A stretch of 64,000 nucleotides of DNA, from NCBI GenBank assembly GCA_001557505.1, contig LSAX01000003.1, forward strand, positions 2,046,001 through 2,110,000, written 5' to 3'. The stretch comes from Reticulascus tulasneorum (Eukaryota; Ascomycota; Sordariomycetes; Glomerellales; Reticulascaceae). This document shows, piece after piece, positions 8,931 to 20,256 of the stretch (its first letter is position 1; each line of letters starts with the position of its first letter). Made by a program: the position numbers and the translations under genes. A model generated the notes under the pieces. That model was not told the DNA's origin. It was given only the letters and a program-made list of their open reading frames with translations, and did no database searches.

Positions 8931-10418
8931 ATGGCCTTCGACGACGACGACAACCCCCTCGCGCCGACCCCGGGGCCCGCTGCCGCCGATGGCACCGCAG
9001 ACGAGGATGCAGCCGATGACTCTCCATTCGACATGCGACTTTTCACGTCCATGTTTAACAAGAAAGGCATTGGCAGCCAGAGCATTCGGAAAGGGCAGAA
9101 GGACTTCGAGTCGCATGGGACAAAGGCGCAGGAGAACGCGCTGGAAACCAGCAGACAAGTCATTGAAGAGGTGCTGGGCTACACACGGGTGCACAAGGAG
9201 TCCTCTGGCACAATTCGGGGATGGTACTTCCCCGACTACTGGGTCCAGACGGTGGAGGAGGAGAAGAAAACGGGGGAGCCATTGTGGTTTGAGATGCCAT
9301 GGAGCGTGGAGGATTCCAGGTCCCAGTTTCTGCAAGACCGGGTTGCTGTTGTGGAGGAGCTGAAAGGTTCACAATCGAAGTCGGTGGGACGCGTGATCAA
9401 AGGGCTCAAAGGGCCCAGGCCGGCAGCGGGAAAGACTTGGTTGCTGCCAGAGGAGGCATTGTTCCTCGTCGAAAGGGGCTCAATGGACTTCTGGTGGCCG
9501 TTTCGGGATTTGAAAGAGATCATACCAGCGGCGAACAAAAAAGAATGGGAAGACGGCTACGTTCCTGAGTCCGAGGATGAGGCGCATGCGGACCCTGAGT
9601 CCGAGGAAGACGAGTTCGACGTGGGGTTGCCGTTGAGTTTACAGGCGGCGTATTCACTGTTGATCGGGGAGGATGGAGAGCGTGGGAAGATCACGCTCCC
9701 CAAATACCAGGTCTACGCCCATTTGAAGCGGGCTGGCTTCTATGTCCAACGCGCGCCACTGGTGTCAACACCACCAGATACGCGGGAGCATGGGTCCGAC
9801 GCAGAGCTGCCCGTGAAGGCGTTGTGGCAGTGGCTTTTCTCCTTTCTGGATCGGCCGCATTCTGTCCAGCCCTATGGCCCGCTCGTCCGACCTGGCTTCT
9901 ACCGGCAGTACAGTCTAATTTACAAGCAACTTGAGTTAGTCCCACGACACCAAACACCATCCTCGCCGCAGCCACTGCGCGACTCCGAAGAGCCGTTCAA
10001 AGTCCATTGGCACATATGGAAACCGTCGACGAACTCGGGCTACACCAAGTCCAACCCCCCACCTCCGGATTTCAGAATTGCGGTCGTCGATGCCAGGGAC
10101 ACATCGGTCCCCACAATAGACGAAATGAGAGCTCTTTTCAGCTCGGTTCCCTTAGACCTACCAAACCCGGCATGGAAAGGGCCGGGTCGGATGTTCCAGC
10201 GGTTGAAGCATGGGCACCGAAATGTATTGCTTGGAGTTGTCGATAGAGGCCTTGTGAATTTTCTGAGATTCGGCGAGCCGGCATTTGGAGAGGAGATCTT
10301 GTACGAACGCTTCGACTCTCGAGGATCTGGTCGCGGCGGCGGCGGCAAGAGAGGTGGAAGGGGCGGTCGAGGTGGTAGTCGGGGAAGGGGAGGACGGGGC
10401 GGGAGAGGCGGGCGCTGA
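8931..10418 (+). CDS. SEN54: tRNA-splicing endonuclease subunit Sen54
   Basis: One uninterrupted frame encodes 495 residues from the ATG at 8931. The frame stays open a little further upstream, but this is the first ATG whose protein begins like the family. The acidic N-terminus is followed by the Sen54 N-terminal domain with WLLPEEALFLVERGSMDFWW at about residue 170. The C-terminal part, with FRIAVVDARDTSVPTIDEM and RNVLLGVVDRGLVNFLRFG, is the endonuclease-like fold. Sen54 is a non-catalytic partner of the catalytic Sen2 in the heterotetramer that cuts introns from pre-tRNAs. The last 30 or so residues are an RGG/RG repeat tail, probably an RNA-binding or methylated segment. A tRNA gene that needs splicing lies immediately upstream on the other strand. 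Confidence 0.93.
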   Translation: MAFDDDDNPLAPTPGPAAADGTADEDAADDSPFDMRLFTSMFNKKGIGSQSIRKGQKDFESHGTKAQENALETSRQVIEEVLGYTRVHKESSGTIRGWYFPDYWVQTVEEEKKTGEPLWFEMPWSVEDSRSQFLQDRVAVVEELKGSQSKSVGRVIKGLKGPRPAAGKTWLLPEEALFLVERGSMDFWWPFRDLKEIIPAANKKEWEDGYVPESEDEAHADPESEEDEFDVGLPLSLQAAYSLLIGEDGERGKITLPKYQVYAHLKRAGFYVQRAPLVSTPPDTREHGSDAELPVKALWQWLFSFLDRPHSVQPYGPLVRPGFYRQYSLIYKQLELVPRHQTPSSPQPLRDSEEPFKVHWHIWKPSTNSGYTKSNPPPPDFRIAVVDARDTSVPTIDEMRALFSSVPLDLPNPAWKGPGRMFQRLKHGHRNVLLGVVDRGLVNFLRFGEPAFGEEILYERFDSRGSGRGGGGKRGGRGGRGGSRGRGGRGGRGGR

Positions 10419-12740
10419 TCTGACAGTAGTGGAGCGACGACGTGAGAACGGTATTTGAAATTCAGGTCTCACTCGTGATAGACGTTCATTGCAAGTTCAA
10501 AGTCGGTGGGTCGCCGGGATGCAGGGTCGTACCACTCGAGGCTACAGCCGCCGGGCTAACTCACGTTGGCCAGCGCAAACGACGCTCAGCTTTTGAAGTC
10601 TAGCGCCTTTTCAGACCTGCCTCTGCACTCTGCACTACCATTGATCATCGGTTAAGGAGCCGCAGCTTCAAGTAGCAATAGGATAAACCGGCGAATCGTT
10701 CCGGCTTTCCCGAAACTCCTCAGGTCCCCTCAAGTATTGTGTGGTGGCTCGTAGATTTCCCAGGTTCCCAGGGATGAGGTATGGCGCAGACAGCGGTGGC
10801 ATAGCAGCAGGTCAAACGCTATTCTTCCAGCTTTATCCCTGAGATGCTGTATTGTTGCCTCACGTTTCGCGGCACCAACTCCCCGTGGCACGACGTGTTC
10901 TCTGCCATGTTGCACAAGGGCAAATCTAGATTGGGAAGTTGCTCCAGTTTAGATAAGCGATTACAGCTTTTCCCGCGAGGACTCTTCGACGGCAGTTGTG
11001 AATTCAGCCTGCAACTAATTAAGGCATGAGCCTGTGTGATTTACAAGCGACGTGTCAAAAAAATCCCCGATCGAAAGTTGCGTGATCACTTGGCTGATAT
11101 GCCGTTGGTTCTGCGCTGATGCCAACTTTTGTTGGCTCTGGAGGTGCGCCCGTGTTCCCGCGTTTCTTGTTCCGGTTGAGGCAATAAGGGTACCTTAGGA
11201 CGAGAGGAACTACCAGCCTCGGCCGCCTTGATGGGTACAGTACATACTTGGGTTACTTGGTTGGCAGACACCCCTGTGAAGTGACCAAATGAAAAATTTG
11301 GTGGCTGGGTGGGTTCAGGTTGTCAACCAACCTAGCGATTGAAAGTTGGCAATTGAACGGGAGGAAGCGCGCACGCACACCCCCAAACCTACCAGATGCG
11401 CGAGGAGGCCCGTCCCTCAGAGGAGGACGTTGAATACGAAAATTCGCGAATGAATCCTGCAGTTAGGAAAATAACCCTCCGACAATGTCGAATATGGGAG
11501 GCAAAAAAATTCAAAACTTCAGAAGATGAGAAATGATCAGAGGGTCGCCAACGTCTCGCAAGATTCTCTGATGCCATTGGATGTGGGGAGGCGCTTTTTA
11601 GGCTGGTCTGTGTTTTGAGTTTCGTGGGTACTTTGCTTTTACTACGACGTAGTCGACAAGTAGCCAGTACTTATTGGCGCTCTCTCTGGCTCTCTCTGGC
11701 TCTCTCTCTCTCTCTCTTTGCGGTCCTCGAAATAATTCTCCTATCCCTTAGCACCACGTTTTATTAGTCCCAAGTAGCAACCAACTTAGCCGGGGGATCT
11801 CCATCCACGCGCCATTGCATGGCACATGGGGCCTGTCAATCCACCAGAATCCGTCAGGCTTATCAGGCAAACAGGAGGAAGAGTCCCATCGCAGAAGCAT
11901 GATGTGATCATATCGGAAAAGCACGCAGGCGGTTCCCGTCATGGGAAACCCGTACAGAGTAGTCCGTAATTTGAGAGTCATCGTAGTCAGACATACATGA
12001 CATGCATGAGCTTCGATCGGGGACAAGGAGGTTGATTCCTGGCTTGGCGATGCAACTCCTTCGTTCCTCTTTGCGCCCATCCCCAACACAAACCACGATT
12101 GCTTGCATGCATACGAGTATTAACTAAAGGCCTTCGGTTGGGAATCCATGGACAATTTCCCATCCAGCCGAATGTATAATGGAATGCTCGGCACCCCCCG
12201 TTGACCCACGGTGATGTCGGGAAACTTGACATTTTTTCTTTCTTCTTTCTCCATCGCGGATTTCCTGTATAGGAAAGCAGTGCATTGCGAGGCGTGATGT
12301 GTGGCCACCGAGGTGTGTTTCGAGTTTGCTGACGAGCCCAGACGCAGATCGCCTGCCCTGCTGGTGGGGTCTTCACGGACTGTGCTGGGCTCTGTGTTTT
12401 GGATTTGTTGGAGACGACAAATGCCCCGAGAGAGCCGTTTCCGTTTTCCGAGGAACGTCCAATGACAGGTGCAGACATATCCAGCAGCCAAGCCCCGAGA
12501 CACAGGCAAGCCCCCAACCAAAGGACCAACTGAAAGAGAGAGATCAAGAGGGTGCGGTCGCTTGCGATTGGGGCAGCTCGTAAATAAGCCTGGCCACAGC
12601 CAGACAAGGGAAAGTGATTACATTCAGCATCGTAATCAGCAACCAGGAAGACAGAGAAGCACCCATAAATAAGCCCTAGGATTGATAAGAAACCTTGGTA
12701 CCTACATAGCTAGCAACCGTGGCTTGATGCGAGGGCAAGG

Positions 12741-12780
12741 CGGCGGAGGCGGAGGCGGAGGTGGAGGTGGAGGCGGAGGT
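12741..12780. repeat. GGAGGC/GGAGGT minisatellite
   Basis: Six to seven imperfect 6-bp units (GGAGGC or GGAGGT) run in tandem. On the minus strand they read as polyproline in a short frame, which I take as a by-product of the repeat. Confidence 0.85.
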
Positions 12781-13134
12781 GAATATGATATGATGTGAGG
12801 AAAAGGGGATGACTCGCGGGAACCAACACCATACCAACAACGCTGGTTAATATGAGAGAGACGCAGATACAAAAACAAAAACAAAAAAGGCAGAGAGAGC
12901 GGATGGATTATGGGGATGCGATGGGGATGCGATGGGATTGTGGCAGCAAATGGGAGACAGTGGTGATGGAATGGCGCGCTCTGATGAAAATGAGATGCAC
13001 GTTGGACGACTTATGAATGGCTTGTGGGTTTGGGAGTGAATGTATTAATTTATTTTCCAAAGTCGGGGGACCTCTTAGGAGGCGCGGCGTGTACCAGAGG
13101 CAAGCAAGGTCAGATCTGTGCAGGTCAGGTCTAG

Positions 13135-13445
13135 CAGGTCAGGCAGGTCACGTACCGTACCGTGTAGGTATTATTCGTAAGTAATTAGTAGGTAGGACCA
13201 GGCCGATCTGTAATTACCTGCCTACCTACCTCGCTGTAGGTACTAGTTTAGTAGTGGGTATGTACCCGGGTACTTTCTACCTACCTGGACAGAACCCCTA
13301 CGTACCTAGGTAGATAGGTAGGCATGTAATTTGTACTAGTTAGCTCGGCCAACAGGTAGGCAATAATAAGTAAGGTAAGGTAGCCATCCCAGCCAACTGA
13401 CTGAAAGTCACTGACCTAATAAGGTAACCTAACCCAACCTGACTG
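13135..13445. repeat. Cluster of TACCTACC / GGTAGGTA words in both orientations
   Basis: About 300 bp are filled with short words related to TACCTAC and its complement in both orientations, for example around 13,190-13,235 and 13,270-13,325. The arms could form alternating hairpins. The same word family forms clean tandem tracts at 4.47 kb and 61.9 kb. Confidence 0.65.
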
Positions 13446-13534
13446 CAGCCAGCGTCAACTATTTGATCTCCCTTTCGAAACTAAAACCTGTCTCTCTCTC
13501 ACACTCGCTCTCTTTCTCTTTCTCCTCTCTCCCC

Positions 13535-13535
<1 letters not shown>

Positions 13536-13578
<43 letters not shown>
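13536..13578. repeat. (CT)n microsatellite
   Basis: An almost uninterrupted CT dinucleotide run lies in the pyrimidine-rich leader upstream of the gene at 14,026. Confidence 0.9.
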
Positions 13579-13587
<9 letters not shown>

Positions 13588-14025
13588 ACCCGCACCCCAT
13601 CCATCCCACCCTTGAATTTTCTCTTCCATCCATCCCATTCCATTCCATCCCATTCATTTTCAACTCTCGCAACAACGTCAAATCAACTGTTGCGCCCTCC
13701 CCTCCCGCCATCATCTCGACGAAACTGCACTATCTGGGATTCATTGGGTTTCGAGCGCTCTTCCCATTGGCTGATCTTCCAACTCCCCCCACCGAAACCC
13801 CAATTGGGCACCCACCACCACCACCCACCCACCCATCCATCCACCCCTTTGTTCCATTACTCACACTACTTCTTTTACCTCTTGTTTTCAAGGCTCGCTA
13901 TTCCACCCTCGTTTGAAACCTCAAACTGAGGTGTCCGCTCGAGTCAAGGACAAACTTCTCAGGCGCAGAGCGTCATACCATCTATCCTTCTCTTGAAGGA
14001 ACCTTTACTACAATAACACGCCTGG

Positions 14026-17000
14026 TTGAGCGTCCATTCAACGCGTCCTCTACGCATGGCATCATCGCCAACCCTCACCCAAACCCCGGTCAGCGCCTTT
14101 GTCTATCTCTCACCCGCTGTCGCAATGGAGGAGATAGAGATTGAACCCAAAAAACAGTCTTCTGTTGCCCCTTCCGAGGCCAAGACTCTCATAGTTGACG
14201 CTCCTGCTCCGTAAGTTTTGTTTTCGCTCTTGTTGCTACTATCATTGTTTATCACTACTGTTGTGTCGGATGCACCGTGTCACGAGATAAGGGTTGTGTA
14301 GCTAGTGTTGCACCTATTCACCGCGTACAAGTGGTGAATCACCACTCTTCCCCTTCCCGTGTCCACACCCATCCATGGCGCCAGCCTTGGGCCGTACGAA
14401 CTAACTCACAAACTCCTTTCGCCGTGATCTTCAATTAAAGTCTCAGCCTCAAGTGAGTCAAAGTCCACATACGCCTCCCCAACTCGGCCCTCGGAAACTA
14501 TTCTCTTAGCCCTGCAAACCTCGACAACTCGCTAGGCGTTGGTATTGCAACTCATCCCGGACCCCCATTACCCTCAAACCTGGTCTATGACGCCGGCTCT
14601 CAGAAGCACAGCCAACCTAATGAAGAAGGAGTCCGTGAGGTGAGTCCCTCGCTTGTGGGCCTGTGGCTGTGCCCGGTCTGGTCTTGCCCATGTAAGATGG
14701 AATAGATCTACCCTCAGTGCATTAGCGAGAGCAGTGAACCTGCCTCTCAAGGATTAAGCAGTCAAGTCTCAACATTGCGATCCTTCTCTTTGCATTCTTT
14801 AGGAACTCTGCTGCGAGAGTCGTTCCAAATCTGCAAGATCGCAACCCGACATTTACCCAGAGGATCACATAGCGCCTGCCGAACGCAGCTACTCCATCTT
14901 GGTTCTCATCCCCGCCTTCTCTCTACCCCCGGTTCTTCAAGCAGGACCATTGAACCCTCAGCAGAACCTTGCACAACCTCTCGGCATTTCCCAACGGCTG
15001 AAACTACGCGCACAAGGTCCCTGTCCAATTCAACTCTTTGGCGGTGTTGAGTTGAGTTGCACACTGCTCTTCCGAATCATCTTTCCAATACTGCCTACGT
15101 CTTTGACGATTGGGGGTGCAGCTTTGCTTAACTTCTCATCTGTTGAGATTCCTGGATTCTTCTGCTGCTTCGTCACCCATGGCCACGCCGCAAAGCCATA
15201 ACTCGTCGTCTCCACGTCTTCATCAGCTGGATAAGACACTGTGTTCTGTCGCAATCAAAGACATTCAATGTGTGACTGCCGCATCCAGATGGGCTTGATT
15301 CAATACATCCTTCCTTCCTTTCACCATCTCATCGTAACTGCTCAAGTGTGCGCGGTCGTAGCAAGCATTGTATTCATGAAGGCTGCACATCATCGGCCGG
15401 ACTCGCTAACATATTTAACCATTCTAGTACCAAGACCAACGGCTTCAAGCTTCCTGAGGAAGAGGATACTGCGAACGACGACGATCTTACCCCTCCACCA
15501 GAAAACATGAGCCCCGTCTCAAGCGGTAACGAGCGTGCTCTGGAAGATGAGATAGTCGTAGGGTCCAACCGCAACGGAATCATCGAAAAATCTTCACCAC
15601 TTCGGGTTGTTTCCGATCAGGAGGACGAGACCATGCCGGATGTCGATGATGACCGGCCTATCGTAGCGTCGGCCTCCCATTACCCTAAGCGGAAGAGAGC
15701 TTCAGTGTTCCATGATTTGAGCGAAGACAAGATGGAGAGCAGCCTGGTGGATGAGAAAGAATCAACCCCTCGCACGGCGAAGCCTCCTAGAAGGCATGGT
15801 CTGGGTGGCGTTAAGGGCGTTACTCTCGGTTACTGGCGTGATTCGCCTGTTCCGAACGAGGAGGGTAAACATGCAGTCATTGGTTTCATCGATGTCCGAG
15901 ACCGTCTTCGAACCCGCGTTCAGCCTAATACTCGAAGCGGCGAGCCAGTATCAAACATCGATTATCCATTGCCTCCTGGTCCCGGTGGTAGTTGGGTCAC
16001 TTTTGAGCGTGTAGTCTTCGCCAAGCATCTCGTTGGGCTAGACCACTTTCACATCAAGGAGTACGTCAAGATCCGTGCCGACGCACACGAAGATTCCGAC
16101 GAAGCCAGACTGGCAGCCGAGAAGGCAGCGGCGAAAGAGGCTGTCCGCCGAGTGCAGGCAAACCCTCCCCCAGAACCTGCAGTCCAACCCGCTGTCGCAT
16201 ATGGTGTCGAGATACCCGAGGGAGTCGCTCACACCCCTCGGCCAGACGCAAAACGTCGCCGCACCGGTAGTGGGATTGGAACCATCAGCGCAGGAGGACC
16301 AATTACACAGGAACCCCAGGCTCACCACCTCGATCCGCTCCCAGGCACTCGGCCAACTCGAATCGTGCTTGGCTATTGGAAGGGATCTAGCGAGCCCAAT
16401 CCCGATGACCGTCACGCAGTATATGGCATTCTTGGCCAGAATGATATGTTCCGGGTGAAGGTCGTTCGAGAGACGCGAGACGGTCGCTTTGTGGACGGAA
16501 ACTTTCCCTCAGGTGCAGGTGCTCTCTGGATTCACTACGAAGAAGTCGAGTTCGAACCACACTTGAAGGAGCTGAATCGTGCTGAAGTCAAAGAGTATTG
16601 CCGTGTCCGACAGCGACAGCTTGATGATAAGGAAATGCCGGAGGATCGAGTCGCGAATGAAACCCATGCAGTGTTTGAAGCACAGGCACGTGTTGCGCAA
16701 GGCTACAAGAGCACCAATCATCACCTCAGCTCGGCATTCCAGCCTCCGCAAGCAGAAGATGAGGGAGCATTCCCCGACGTGGCAGAGACGAAGACTGAAT
16801 CCGGTGGTCATGAGCTCCGGCAGACGCGTCGTGCCGAGTCTCGCGCTCCCCGCCATTCTCTTCCGGATGTCGAGATTCGCCAGTCTTCTCGCACGCCGAC
16901 ACTCAATGACCGAGCAAAGGCAGAGACCATTGCACGCCGTGAAATCGCTCGCGTTGAGGCTGCACAACTGCGCGCTGAGCGGCATGCTGAACAGCGAGCT

Positions 17001-17336
17001 GCCGCCGTGAGCGCCGCGACCGCCGCGGCAGCCGATCTCCCTCCCGTTGCTCCAGCTCTAGCACCCACACCGAAACTCGCAAGCAACGGTACCCGCATGA
17101 GCAGCTTGTTCCACGAGAGGGATGAAATGCAGCGTCTCAACAAGGTCTGGGCCAGCCAGGAGGAGCATCGCAGCAAGGCTGGAGTGGAGGATACCAAGTT
17201 TTACAGCGGTATCAAGTACGAGCGAAAGACTAATGGACCTTTTGTCGGCAAGCTCGTCTCTCAGGGGACAATCATCAGCATCGACGGAGAGGATTACGTG
17301 GAGTACCGTGTGCTTACCAAGCCGAGCTTCTTCTAA
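14026..17336 (+). CDS. Uncharacterised protein with a duplicated GYW domain, multi-exon
   Basis: The C-terminal exon is certain: a long frame runs from at least 15,428 (acceptor TTCTAG), and possibly from about 15,289, to the stop at 17,336. It has two related blocks of about 90 residues. One starts VTLGYWRDSPVPNEEGKHAV (about 15,820-16,075), the other RIVLGYWKGSSEPNPDDRHAV (about 16,360-16,615). Each then has a run ending in KEYVKIR or KEYCRVR. Basic NLS-like patches (KRKR, KRRR) and an alanine- and arginine-rich helix follow. The 5' part is modelled as exon 14026-14210 (or from the second ATG at 14,056), exon 14510-14639 and an exon beginning at 14,803. All three join in frame through GT-AG introns. 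The link from the 14,803 exon to the last exon is unresolved, since several donors fit. I do not recognise the family. A nuclear role is only suggested by the basic motifs. Confidence 0.7.
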
Positions 17337-18412
17337 AGCAATCCTCTACTTCTCTCCGTGTCGGAATGTCTGGCCATTCGCCAACCCTTCTATCTTTTAT
17401 GGAGCGGAGAACACAACCGGGTCACCACCACCCGGGCTACGGTGCTGCTTTGGGCCTACCCGACTGTGTTCTGGTTCTATCTCTTGGAACGCTACTTTCG
17501 CAAAGCAGTTGTGAAACGGAAATTAGGCAAAAGAAGATCTCGATTTCCTTCTATACCCTTTTCTTTTATTTTCTCCTCTCGCATCAACAAAATTGTCTGT
17601 ATAATCTCGCCATCGGTTGGCGCGCGTTTTAGGCTCATTTCTCTTCTGCCCTCTTCTCTATAAACTGCATCGGCCACTCAACTGCTCCTCTTTTCGCCCT
17701 CTCGAAAACTATAAGAAACGAAGGTTACGCGAAACGGGATAGTATGGAAAGGATGTTAATAATTTGGTCGGAGTTTCAGCTCCGATCGCTCAAACCTTCC
17801 GTTGCAAAACGGGAATCGAGCTTGTATAAGTCACATCAGGGACCTGGACCTCGAAATCACCAGGCAAATCACGGCGGTGCCTCGAACAGCTTTCTCAGAT
17901 GGGGGAACCTTGACAGGGGACGTCTCTACACATACTCTTTATCTCGGTCTACGGCTGGATGGGGTGCTAGAGCTGCCGCTGCGGTATTCCATTCTTAATA
18001 TTAGACCTCAGACTGAAAACGACGGAAAACTCGGCGGACGTCGGTCACCAGGAAAGCGACAGAGGCGTGGGTGGTAGGGCAGGCGTTCAGCTGGTTCAGG
18101 CAACGGTTGGGGGGGTTTCCGAATGAGGCTCGGGTGAGCTTACGCTGTATGTAGTGGACGTGTAATAAACATATATCAGAAAAATCCCCCCTGCGAATGC
18201 GCCCTGCAGTGTTCCTCTCTCGCATATGAGAAACATTGTTGAACGATGTTGGGATGACATTTCGAAGTCGTAGTAGAAATCTGTTAAACAGCACGGCATA
18301 GGAAGGACACAAGTGTTGGTTCAGTCGTCGTAGCATTCCATTCATGTGCAGTTCTACCAGGTATAAGCCACCATAACTACCCGCACAATGGCCCCTAAAC
18401 AGGCCTGCTATT
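17337..18412. other. Convergent 3' region between the GYW-repeat gene and ZPR1
   Basis: Both neighbours end here, so this 1.1 kb holds two 3' untranslated regions. Short open frames on either strand show no family features. Confidence 0.45.
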
Positions 18413-19955
18413 TTAATCATGTTTAACCTCATCCCCGGCCGTCTTCGCCGTCTCGTCCGCTTCAGCCCCTGTTTTCTTCACCGCCGCGTCCGCCGCATCC
18501 GCCTCATAGCCCTCGACCTTCATATCGGTCAACCCCAACTCCTCCTCCTCCTCGGCTGTCCGGTCGTAAAACTCTTTCGTGATCTGCGGGTCGGGGGCGG
18601 GCGGATCGACCAAGGACTGGACATAGCTACTGGCGAGGGGATCGGCCAGGATGATCGTAAACTTCCTTTCGCCCTTGATCGCCTCATCCAAGCCGGCAAA
18701 GAAGTCGCTCCACCGCGTCTTCTCGCCGAGGTCGAGCGAGTCGCCTCCGCCGTCGGTGTTGCCGTCCGCCTGGAAGATCTGGTTGTGCAGGTCGTTTCGG
18801 ACTTGGGTGAGCAAGCCCTCGACGGTGGTGAACCGACCACCGAGCGTGCCGGGGTTGACGGAGAGGTTGAGCTCGGGGCATTCGAGCGCGCACGTCTCGC
18901 TCTTGAGGATGTCGCGGGCGAGGTCGGTGGGGCTCTGCACGGCCAGGACGATCTTCTCGCCCTTCTCGGGGATCTCGCCGCCCGTCTTGACGTCGTTGGA
19001 GCGATAGCCGCAGTCGTCGCACACCGTGGACATGAGGACGACCTGTTTGAAGTGGGGGATGTCCACCATTTTCATGTGGGTGGTACAGGCGTGCATGCAA
19101 CCTGGACAGCTGGCCGGGAAGCTGTACACTTCGTTGGGGACGATGTCCTCCTCCTCTGGCGCTCCATTGGTTGTTCCGGCGGCGGCATCGGGGTTTGTGG
19201 CTGAGAGGCCGAGGGCCTCGTTCTGTTCTGGCGTCCGGGCGTACTCGTGCTTCTCCCACTTGCCGACGCCGTCCTTCAGATCTGGCGCGATGAAGGAGTT
19301 GCCAGCTGGGTCGTCGATCGTCATCCGGAAGGGGAACGCATTGCCTGCCAGCATGGCGTGGCCCTTCACTATGATCTCTGACACCTTTGTGTACACATCC
19401 GGAGTCTGTTCTTTCCGCGCATCTTGCCCCAGCTCCAGGTCCTCTATGATACTGCTCAGCACGCCCTCGACATTTGAAAGCTGTCCTCTCCCCGCTGGCA
19501 CCTCGACATCCAGTTCAATAAACTTGATGGTCGCGCTATCAGACTTGACGACTTGCCGCGCAAAGTCGGGAAGGGCTGTGAGTCGCAATTCGTAGTGGGT
19601 ACCCTTGGGCTGGACCGAGCCGGCTGGCTGAGCCTCGTTGTTTTGAAAACCGCAGTGCTCGCAAGAGAACGACATGAGTATGATTTCGCGAAAGTAGGGG
19701 ATCGAGGTGAGGAGGAGTCTGGTAATTCCCTAAAGAACAAGTTAGTTACGTCTTTAGTTAGGAGAACCATTTGTAGCTTACATTCTTGCCGCAGTTCATG
19801 CACAGAGATTCGATTTCATCAACAACCTTCTGATCGTCTGCCCCGCCATCATCACCATCGGTTCCGTTTGTAGCTGGGGCGAATTGCTGGACTTTGTCGC
19901 CGATAGACTCGAAGAACGCGGACGGTGTGATCTTGGTTTCTTGAGGTGCAGCCAT
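18413..19955 (-). CDS. ZPR1: Zinc finger protein ZPR1
   Basis: Two exons (19955-19782 and 19729-18413) encode 496 residues. The 52-bp intron has donor GTAAGC and acceptor TTTAG and joins ...LCMNCGKN to GITRLLLTSIPYFREI. This completes the first zinc finger with cysteines at residues 52, 55, 81 and 84. A second finger (CPGC ... CDDC) follows in the middle of the protein, with the typical text HMKMVDIPHFKQVVLMSTVC. Both halves have the ZPR1 repeat structure of a zinc finger plus a beta-rich domain. ZPR1 binds translation elongation factor eEF1A, for which it acts as a folding chaperone, and it moves between cytoplasm and nucleus. The acidic and alanine-rich C-terminus (EAD, AADAAV) is less conserved. 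The next gene upstream (stop at 20,257) is on the same strand, about 300 bp away. Confidence 0.96.
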
Positions 19956-20256
19956 GGTGAAGATCTGTAGCAAGTTGCGACACCTTGGTAGATAGTTGTG
20001 ATGGTGCTTCGAGACCGCACTTAAAAAGTAGATGCAAGTCAACAGCGGATGGTGGGGTTTTGGCCATCGCAGTTTTCCGAAATTTTTGGAGGGGCAGTCT
20101 TATCAGCCCTGCAGGGCCCTGACGTGTGTCATGCGGCGAATTCTTCGAGAATGTTCCTGCATCCGAGTCACTATTGGCTGTTCGGCCTAACTAGCAATGT
20201 GGGCAGGCTGCTAATTATTCGCAGCCACCATCACCCTGCATGCCAAAGAGAGAGCC

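Larger units (their letters stand above)
10419..14025. other. Long intergenic region and pyrimidine-rich leader
   Basis: No supportable gene is seen in 3.6 kb. It contains short CT runs near 11,690-11,720, a GGAGGC-type minisatellite, a dense field of TACCTACC and GGTAGGTA words at 13.1-13.45 kb, and a long CT microsatellite. From about 13,450 the + strand is strongly C/T-rich, as expected of promoter and leader sequence for the gene starting near 14,026. Confidence 0.45.

Noticed and set aside
12702..12884. Polyproline frame on the minus strand
   Set aside because: It is produced by the GGAGGC minisatellite.
13455..13653. Arg/Glu-repeat frames on the minus strand
   Set aside because: They are produced by the CT microsatellite.
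18419..19204. Plus-strand open frame of 261 codons
   Set aside because: It is the antisense shadow of ZPR1, whose exons and zinc fingers account for this DNA.
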